From contig CM066988.1 of the NCBI GenBank assembly GCA_033977485.1, positions 29,244,501 through 29,308,500 on the forward strand: a stretch of 64,000 bases of DNA. Reading direction: 5' to 3'. Positions 24,545 through 33,400 of the stretch are shown here, in pieces. Source of the DNA: Hydrangea macrophylla. Its lineage: Eukaryota; Streptophyta; Magnoliopsida; Cornales; Hydrangeaceae. The notes under the pieces are model-generated. The model did no database searches. It worked only from the letters and a program-made list of their open reading frames with translations, and was not told the DNA's origin. A program made the position numbers and the translations under genes. Every line of letters begins with the position of its first letter. Within the stretch, counting starts at the first letter, position 1.

Positions 24545-27500
24545 GTTGAGTTTTATTAGATATTGTTGTTTTTTCCTGAATATATATTTTATGGTTAGTA
24601 ACTTAGTATAGGGTCTTGCCTGTAATTACTTGTTCATTTGTTATTATAAATGAAGAGGTCTCACAGTTGTGAGATAAAGCCTTCAATAATATCTTGTTAT
24701 ACAATTCAAGACTTATGTGTATGTGCATTTGAGCTATTTGTTGTATAGGATCCAATACCCCTTGCCAGCTAGTGCACGTTGTTCGTTCATGTCTATAGTG
24801 AGGTTGGATCTATGTCACAACTTTTTCTTAGCTCAGTTTTCTTTTTCTTATTCTTTTTCTCTACTTTTGTTTTATTCTTTTTTGGTCTCTTTTTAATATT
24901 TTCTAATTTTTCGTATTTTCTTCTCTTAGTTTTTCTCTTGTCTAGGGCCTTCAGTATGAATCCGAATTTCCGACTTGGGTTCCTTCGGCATCTTCTGTTT
25001 CATGGACCACCCACATGGTCCCCTAGCACTCCGCCAAGAGAGGGAGAACGGTTGAGGAGTTATACTCCTCTATCAATGTCTCCATCGGGATAGCCAAGGC
25101 CCCCTCTTACTTGCACATTCAACTCATGGGAGAATCCAGACCCACTTGACGATGTTCTCGACGCTTTCCGACTTTTCTGGGATAGTGAACTATCAATTTT
25201 GGATTCCAATGATGAAGATTTGGCGGAGTCCTTCAATGATTCAACTGCGAAAGATGAAGTTATCAATTAAGTGGAATAGAGGCCCATTTCAGCTCTCTCG
25301 CGTTTTGATCATTCTTTTTATGGAGTTGAAATTGTAATCCAAGACAAAACGTTCTTGATTACTTTAAGTTTTATTTTTAGTTGTAATAAGGTCTAAGTAC
25401 CACGTTGGGGATGATTTTTGCAATTGGATGCTATAAAAATTTATATTAATGCATTTTGCAAACTTTATATTTTAATGGTGAGTTTTGTTTATCCTTGCAT
25501 ACTGTGAGCAGTTTGTTATTTGTTTTTCTATATGTAATGGATATGCTAGTTGAGGGTGAACAGGCATGTTAATACAGGGATTCTGGAATTTGTGTTTTCA
25601 ATCGATCGAACAATTCTTGATCGATTGAACTTTTGTTTTCTCAAGCGCTTTTTGTTTTCTCAAGCGCTTGGCAACATTTTGATCGCTTGCACATTCAATC
25701 AATCGAACTTTTTCGATCGTTTGACACTTGTTTTTAAACGACGCGTCCTTCAGAAGCTCCCTCACTTCTAAACCATTTCAAGCGATGGAGAGAGAGAGCG
25801 CTTGGGGCGATTTCTTCCATTTCCCTCGTCCAGACGTTCCCCAACATTCATTTCGGGTTATCATCCACAACTCATCATCATCACCATCCTCATCTCAGCC
25901 TCCTCCTGCACTCAAACCGAGGTAAGGTTCTCAAAGAACCCCTTATGCTTAGAATTTAGATAACGCGACAGTGCCCCCCATTGGTCTTAAGACCATTTAA
26001 TCCACGTCTGGGTTCTAATTTTTGAACCCTTTTCTCTCTCTTCTATGATTTTTTCTATCGATTCACAAATTTTCTGTGTTCGAGCGATCGAAAGGGTCTC
26101 AAGCGATAGAACTTGACCCAATTTCAATCGATCGAAAAAAGCAGAGTATGTTTTTGGCTTTCCTTTACTGTTTTTGCCTAGTCTCTTTCTTAGTTTCTTT
26201 TGTATTTCATTCTTCCAACTATCACAATGAATCCAATAACGGGCTATCACAAGGAAAAGCCCTTTGACCTCCTTGTCCCGGTCCCGGACCACAGCTTTCG
26301 GAATCCTCTTGATCAACAGTGGTACACCCGCTACTTCCAGAATCGTAAAGTCATGTTCGAGCGCCCTTTGGAGTCCGTCTGGCTCGCATCTCCATAGTTC
26401 CTAGCACACATAAGGCCATGCCGGCGATGCCGTATTGGTTCGATGTCCTCACTCAAGCCAAGAGGGTGAAAGTGTCATGGATTCGAGAGGCGTGTGCAAC
26501 AATGATCAAGGATCCCGCCACACCATTCACATATAGATCATTTTTCCGCGGTCGAGTGTTCGTCTTTAGCCCGGTCACGGTCGCTACTGCCTTGGGTGTG
26601 ACCGAGGTTCCCGACCGTGTTTATCCTCCGCAGCCTGGAGTTCTTGAGGTTTCTTTCTCGACGATTGCTACCAAGATCACTGGCGGAGCTATCACTGCAC
26701 GGACAGGATCTGCAGCCCTTGAGGACCAGTACCTCACGGACAACTATCATATGCTCCACTTGACCTTATGGAATTGCGTCCTGATGACACCTTACTACAA
26801 CACCTTGGCGCCATGGTACGCACAAGTTCTACAAGATCACTGGCGGAGCTATCACTGCATGGACAGGATCTGCAGCCCTTGAGGACCAGTACCTCACGGA
26901 CAACTATCATATGCTCCACTTGACCTTATGGAATTGCGCCCTGATGACATCTTACTACAACACCTTGGCGCCATGGTACGCACAAGTTCTATATGTTGTA
27001 GGGACGAGACAGAAAGTCTGCATGCTTCGTCTTTATATTGATTTCATAGTCCAACCCACGCGTCATGCTGCTACAAAGCGCCATGTGAAGGGCGCTAGGG
27101 CTATTTATCAGGTCATTGCCCAGACGATCAGGTCATTACCCAAACGGACCGTCTGGCAATGACCTAATGAATAGTGTCAGACGAACCGTCTGGGCAATGA
27201 CCTGATGAATAGTGTCTGTCTAGGCAATGACCTAATGAATAGCCAGCCAAAGTGCCCTTTAGATGGCGCTTCGCAGCAGCATGATATATGGGCTGGACCA
27301 TGAAATCAATATAAAGACGAGTCAGGCAGACATTCTGTCTCGTCCCTACAACATATAGAACTTGTGCGTACCATGGCGCCAGGGTGTTGTGGTAAGATGC
27401 CATCAGGACGCAATTACATAAGGTTAAGTGGAGCATATGATAATTGTTCGTGAGGTACTGGTCCTCAAGGGCTGCAGATCCTGTTCATGCAATGATAGCT

Positions 27501-30428
27501 CCGCTAGTGATCTCAGTAGCAATCGTCGAGAAAGAAACCTCAGGAGCTCCTGGCTGCGGAGGATAAACACGGTCAGGAACCTCAGCCACACCCAAGGCAG
27601 TAACGACGGTGGCCGGGCTAAAGACGAACTCTCGACCGCGGAAAAATGATCTGTATGTGAATGGTGTGGCAGGATCCTTGATCATTGTTGCACACGCCTC
27701 TCGAATCCATGACACGTTCACCTCCTTGGCTTGAGTGTGAACGTCGAACCAATGCGGCATGGCCTTCATGCGTGCTAGGAACCATGGAGATGAGAGCCAG
27801 ACAGACTCCAAAGGGCACTCGATCATGACTTTACAGTTCCGGAAGTAGCGGGTGTACCACTGTTGATCAAGAGGATTCCGAAAGACGTGGTCCGGGACCG
27901 GGTCCGAGACAAGGAGGTCAAAGGGCTTTTCCTTGTGATAGCCCGTTATCGGATTCATTGTGATAGTTGGAAGAAAGAAAAACAAAAAAATCTAAGAAAG
28001 AAACTAAGCAAAAACAATAAAGGAAAGCCAAAAACCGATTGAGAATTTTCGATCGATTGAAACTGGGTCAAGTTCAATCGCTTGAAACCCTTTCGATCGA
28101 CCGAACACAGAAAATTTGCGAACTGACAGAAAAAATCACTGAAGAGAGAAAAAGGATCATAAATAAGAACCCAAACGTGGATTAAATGGTCACAAGACCA
28201 TAGGGGGGTCCACCAGTGTTTGTCTTCCATTCATTTTTTCTAAGTCTCTTTTTTTCTTTTGTGCATGTTGACCAAAACCCATCTCTTTGTCCCCCCCTCC
28301 ACTAGCTTTAAAAACGAGGGATCACTTTTAGAATTTTTTTTTGGGTTTTCAATTGCACCCCAAAAGCTTTCCTATTTTTTTAGTAAGACCCCAATCTTCT
28401 GTGAAATTCAGATATGTCGCCATATTTTTTAAAATGACCTTTTTGTCCCAAATATTTTCAGAAATTACAAAATTGCCCTCAATATTTTTTCTGAAATTCC
28501 AAATCTGCCCCAAAAGTTTCTGATTTTACAAATTAGTCCCAGTTCTTTTTAAAATTTCAGATTTTTTTTAAAGCCATGTTTGGATTTGAGCTTTATTGGG
28601 GTTTGTTTCTTATGTTTTCCAAACATCGATCTTCGTGTTCACTCTCACCTTCAATTTGATGGGAGAATATAAGGAGACAGGACCGGGTGACGAGACCCAA
28701 GGAGGGGGGCCGCTATATCACACGAGCGACGAGACCACCCGAACAGGGACTCGCTACACCACACGGATTGGTGAGTTTGAACACACAACCCCTCTTCAAT
28801 TTGAGGGGGAGTGCTAAGACAACTACCTCTATTTATGTGACAAGCGATGGATTATTCAGTGGGTACATCTCACCTAGAGCTTTGGATGTTTGTATGACGA
28901 GACCACCTAAGAGGAGCCGCACGTGGACCACCCAAGAAGGGCTTGCACGTGGACGAGAGACTACCTAAGAGGGGCCGCTACAACAGTCTACAAGGTGGAG
29001 TTTTAGAGAGGATAGTTCGATATAAGATTGTCTTCCATATTCGTGTGCAAGTTGGACACTTCAACAAATATCTGTGTGCCAACTTGAGGGGGAGTGTTGG
29101 AAAAATATAAGTAAATATAAATAAATCCAAAAGATATTCCAAAGAGAGAAATCCCAGAATATTCTAGAAATCTCCAGATTTATTTGATTTAAATTGATAT
29201 GATTGTAATCATAGGAGATTTGATCTTATCTCTAGGTTTCCTATTTTATATCTCATTCTCACCCTATATAAAGGGTTGGAAGCATTGTAAAATAATTATC
29301 CCAGTAAAATACAATTTCTCTCTTCTATCTTCTTCTCCATTTTCCCTTTTTCTCTCTCTCTAAACTTCCCTCTACAAAACAGAGGACCCTCTTTTCTCTT
29401 CAAAGCACAGACAAAACCAAGGAGCGACCACCTCTAGCCGGCACCAAACAAATCTGCACAGATCCGGCAACCCCCTTATTGCCATGAGAGACCACCAGAA
29501 GTCAAGCTGCTGTCTCCCGTGTTGCGTCGACAACACCCATGCCTTGCCGAAACTCGCCAGAAACCAGGATCCCACCAGAGCGCCTTCTACTTCTAAGAGG
29601 CCATGAACTAGATCAGAATCATTCTCAAAAATCCATAAGAAGTGATCCCATTTTTTTCATCGGGAATGTTGCACCAAGTCAGGCCACCACGGCAGAACAA
29701 AGGCGGCAAATAGGGTTTCTTCAACCCCCTCCCCCCTCCCCCCCCCCCCCCCCCCCCCCCTTTTTTTTGGTTTAAAAACTCTCAACCTCAGATTTGGGTT
29801 GACTGAAAAATCTAGAAGATGAAAAGGTTCTAGTAACACGGAAGTCCCGGCGGGTAGCGGGCTGCCACCCGCCGATGGTGGTGGTGGTGGTGGCTGTTTT
29901 GTAAACCCTTACTAGGGTGGCTCTGATACCATGTAGAATTTTAGAGAGAGAGAAATTGTATTTCACTGGCATAATTATTTTACAATGCTTCAACCCTTTA
30001 TTTAGGGTGAGAATGAGAGATAAAATAGGAAACCTAAAGATAAGATCAAATGTCCTATGATTACAATCACATCAATTTAAATCAAATAAACCTGGAGATT
30101 TATAGAATATTCCTTGAAATCATCAACCGATTGGGGCCTCAGGGAATAGAACCACTGCGTAGCTGGGCCCTTTAGAGTGCTAGGTCTGGGATTTCTCTCT
30201 TTGGAATATCTTTTGGATTTATTCATATTTACTTCTATATTTTCCAACAGGAGGCACCCCCTCTCGTTATCGAAATCCTAAGCATAGGGGGTTCTCTGAG
30301 AACCTTACCTCAGTATGAGTGCAGGAGGAGGCTGAGATGAGGATGGTGATGATGATGAGTTGTGGTGGATGATAACCCGAAATGAACGATGGGGGAATGT
30401 CTAGAAGAGGGAAATGGAAGAAATTGCC

Positions 30429-30488
<60 letters not shown>

Positions 30489-33400
30489 GCTTGAAGTGGT
30501 TTAGAAGTGAGGGAGCTTCTGAAGGACGCCTCGTTTAAAACAAGTGTCAAGGGATTGAAAAAGTTCGATCAATTGAATGTGCAAGCGATCAAAATGTTCT
30601 CAAGCGCTTGAGAAAACAAAAGTTCAATCAATCGAACAGTGGTCGTGGGTGAAATGATGGAGTAGGGGCTGTTCGGGAATGTTGATAACAGTGGGTTTAA
30701 TGTTCATGCTACGATTGCTGCTTATGGTGATGATCTGTGATGGTGAGTTTGGGATCTAGAAAGTGACCGAAACAGGGAAAAAGTAGGGGCTGTTTGGTGA
30801 AGAAAATAGTGGATTAGGGCTTATTTAGATAGTGATGAATCGCACTTGAGCTTTGATACCAAATTAGATGCCGAACACGCAGATCAATGCAAAAACTAAC
30901 GAACTCTTGGAGTCCTCCAAGATCTCTTGGAGTGAGTCCACCAAGACCAAAATTAATAAAAAGCAAATAATAATTTTATTTCATCATCAAAAGTTGTGGA
31001 ACGCAATTATGTACCATCTTATTTATAGCTAAGTAAAAGTTTTCTAATTTATGGAAACTTCCTAAAAGATATAGCAAAATTAAAATCTCCTAATTTGAGA
31101 AATATGATAAGATTTCCTAGAGATATAGTTCCTAAAGATAAAATTTCTTAATATATATTATTCCTTAAATATACAAATCACAAAATTGCCCTTTTGTTCC
31201 CTATCAATCAGAGAACAAACTCAAACTGTCTAGTTTCACGGTAAGCACTGCAACATTTTTCGGTCTCCAACACACTTGTTGGAACTTGGAACCAAAATAA
31301 TCGGTAGAATGAAGAGTTCGGATCTTTCAATAGTAAAGGCAAGCAGAAAATACACAGGTTCTATTTGTAATATTATATCCAAGCACGCTTTAGAAGAGGC
31401 ATATAACCAACACAAGTGAACTTTCAATCACATTGATTTTGCGTTCTGTACTTTTCATTCTCCTCATTTGTTTTAAACCAATCAGACAATCCTTTTTTAA
31501 AATAAGTAAATCCATTACGCAATCTGCAGATCTGAATTTTTTTCATGCATACTCTGGTTCACTTACAAAGGGCTATTGTTTGGTGCAACAATAAAACGCT
31601 TGGTTTATCAAGCATGAGAAAATATTTTCAAGTGCAATCGAAGCTAACTTGTTAAAAATAATACCAAAGGTTAGGTCTCACCAGTTCATCCCTCCTATAG
31701 TCTAGTTATCTTATTTGCCCATCTTTCTAAATATGAGTGAAGTTGAAAAATCTTTGAAGAAGACTCTGATTTTTACCTGAGAAAATAAAAGTGCGAAAAA
31801 GAATATAGTAATGCTAAACCTTCTCGATATACAAGACAACTTAATGATATGATGTAAATTAAACTAACAATCTCTTCCAATGTTCTATAATACAAATCTA
31901 AACCTATTGACATTGTGTTTTCAATCTACATCTATGGCTTCAATTAGACTCTGACTTTCTCTCAAATATGTTACCCCCAGAGCCATATAATAGAGTATTT
32001 CCTGGAACAGTTCTAGAAGAAAGACCAATTTGTTTCTTTTGTTTAAGTCATTTACATTGGTAAAAGCATGGTTGCTAGAATCCGTAGATTCACGAGTCGA
32101 TTAGAGTTTCATACAATCCGACTTCGCCGCAATTCATGATTTTGAACTTTGAAGTTTTAAGTTGAAAACTTTCAACATTTGGAGCCTTAACATTGTCCGA
32201 AACTTATGTTAATTTTTTTCATTTTGTTCATGTCAAGCATTGGGCTGTGTTTCTCTTTGTTTATAGGGTCAATTAAACTCACCTCCCCTGAGTTTTGCCT
32301 TAATTACACGGACCTCCCTCGCATTTTGGAAAATTACACGAACCACCCTTAAAATTAGTATTCTATAAAACTTTCCCCCCTTAAAATTAATATTCTGTAA
32401 CACTTTCCCCCCTTAAAGAGTAAAAAAAAATACTAGGCATAAGGGAGGTCCGTGTAATTTCCCAAAATGCGAGGGAAGTCTGTGTAATTCAGGTAAAACA
32501 CAGGGGAGATGAGCATAATTAACCCTTGTTTATGTAGTATATACATACACATCATTAATAATTTACAATCTTATGATTCATGTTTTGATACGATTCATGA
32601 CAAAAAAAATTCGCAAACTGATTAATGTTAGATTCATAATTTGACAACAATGGGTGAAAGAAACAAGATCATATTCATGCAGTAAAAGTCTAGCAGAAGG
32701 GACTTTAGTCACACCCGAAAGCACGAACTTGCTGTTATTTAGTTGGCCTACATGAAGGATAGAACAAGTAGGCGCTTGGTTTCTCCGTCAACTAGGCTTT
32801 TGGGAAAAAGAATCTTATGTGAGGCCACCAAGGACTAAAAGGACTAAAAAATGTCAATATGATAAATTAGGTACACAGATACTGTGGCGGATTCTATTTT
32901 TAAAAATAGAGTAATGCCTTCTCACACACACACACAAACATACATACACCGTGCATACATCCTTGGACCAGTGCAATGGAGCTAAAAAAAATTGTTAGAA
33001 AAACCTTAAAGCTGATTAGAAACTTCCAACAAGGATTGATTGCTTCCATATTTGCTATATATAAACTGCCTAGACAGTTGTAAGTAGTGCTAGGGAAATC
33101 CACAAATTATGAGTTTTAACTCCAACCACAATTTGCTAACACCAAGGATCAAGATTAAGCACCACAACACTTAGTCACGCACTACTAATAAATGGACATG
33201 CTACAAACTGATGGGGTCCCATTTTAAACATACACAGGTGCATACATCCTTGGACCAGTACAACGGAGCTAAAAATAATTGTTAGAAAAACCTTAAAGCT
33301 GATCAGCGAACTTCCAACAAGGATTGATTGCTTCCTTATATGCTATATATAAACTGCCTGGATAGTTGTAAGTAGTGCTAGGGAAATCAACAAATTATGA

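Larger units (their letters stand above)
19476..24711 (+). mobile_element. Copia-3: Ty1/copia LTR retrotransposon in HEN1 intron 1
   Basis: The 5' LTR 19476-19624 (TGTTGAG...TTCAACA) and 3' LTR 24544-24711 (ending TTCAAGA) are flanked by CTTAT at 19471-19475 and 24712-24716. A primer site follows the 5' LTR. Gag and pol are closely related to Copia-1, but the LTRs differ, so these are sister families. The polypurine tract has become a run of 32 G. The element is antisense to HEN1. Confidence 0.95.
28209..30249. mobile_element. Inserted LTR-derived block with two inverted LTRs
   Basis: The block interrupts the right arm of the inverted repeat. It contains a plus-strand retroelement 3' end: polypurine tract ttgagggggag at about 29084-29094 and LTR 29095-29376. 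A minus-strand 5' end of the same family follows: LTR 30249-29932 and primer site 29931-29919. About 540 bp lie between the two LTRs. An extra ttgagggggagtg motif lies near 28799. No coding region is recognisable. This is not a normal element; recombination or nested insertion must have occurred. Confidence 0.75.
25608..30640. repeat. Large inverted repeat with matching ORFs in both arms
   Basis: The left arm (about 25608-27150) and right arm (27165-28208, continuing at 30250-30640) are reverse complements over about 1.5 kb, with scattered differences. The centre near 27150 consists of short repeats of ggtcattgcccagacg. The right arm is split by a 2-kb LTR-derived insertion at 28209-30249. 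Both arms carry an exon-like ORF start followed by a gtaagg donor, then the [17 protein letters not shown] frame. The arms also share many CGATCG/AATCGATCGAA motifs. It is interpreted as two copies of one retroelement 5' region joined head to head. Confidence 0.8.
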
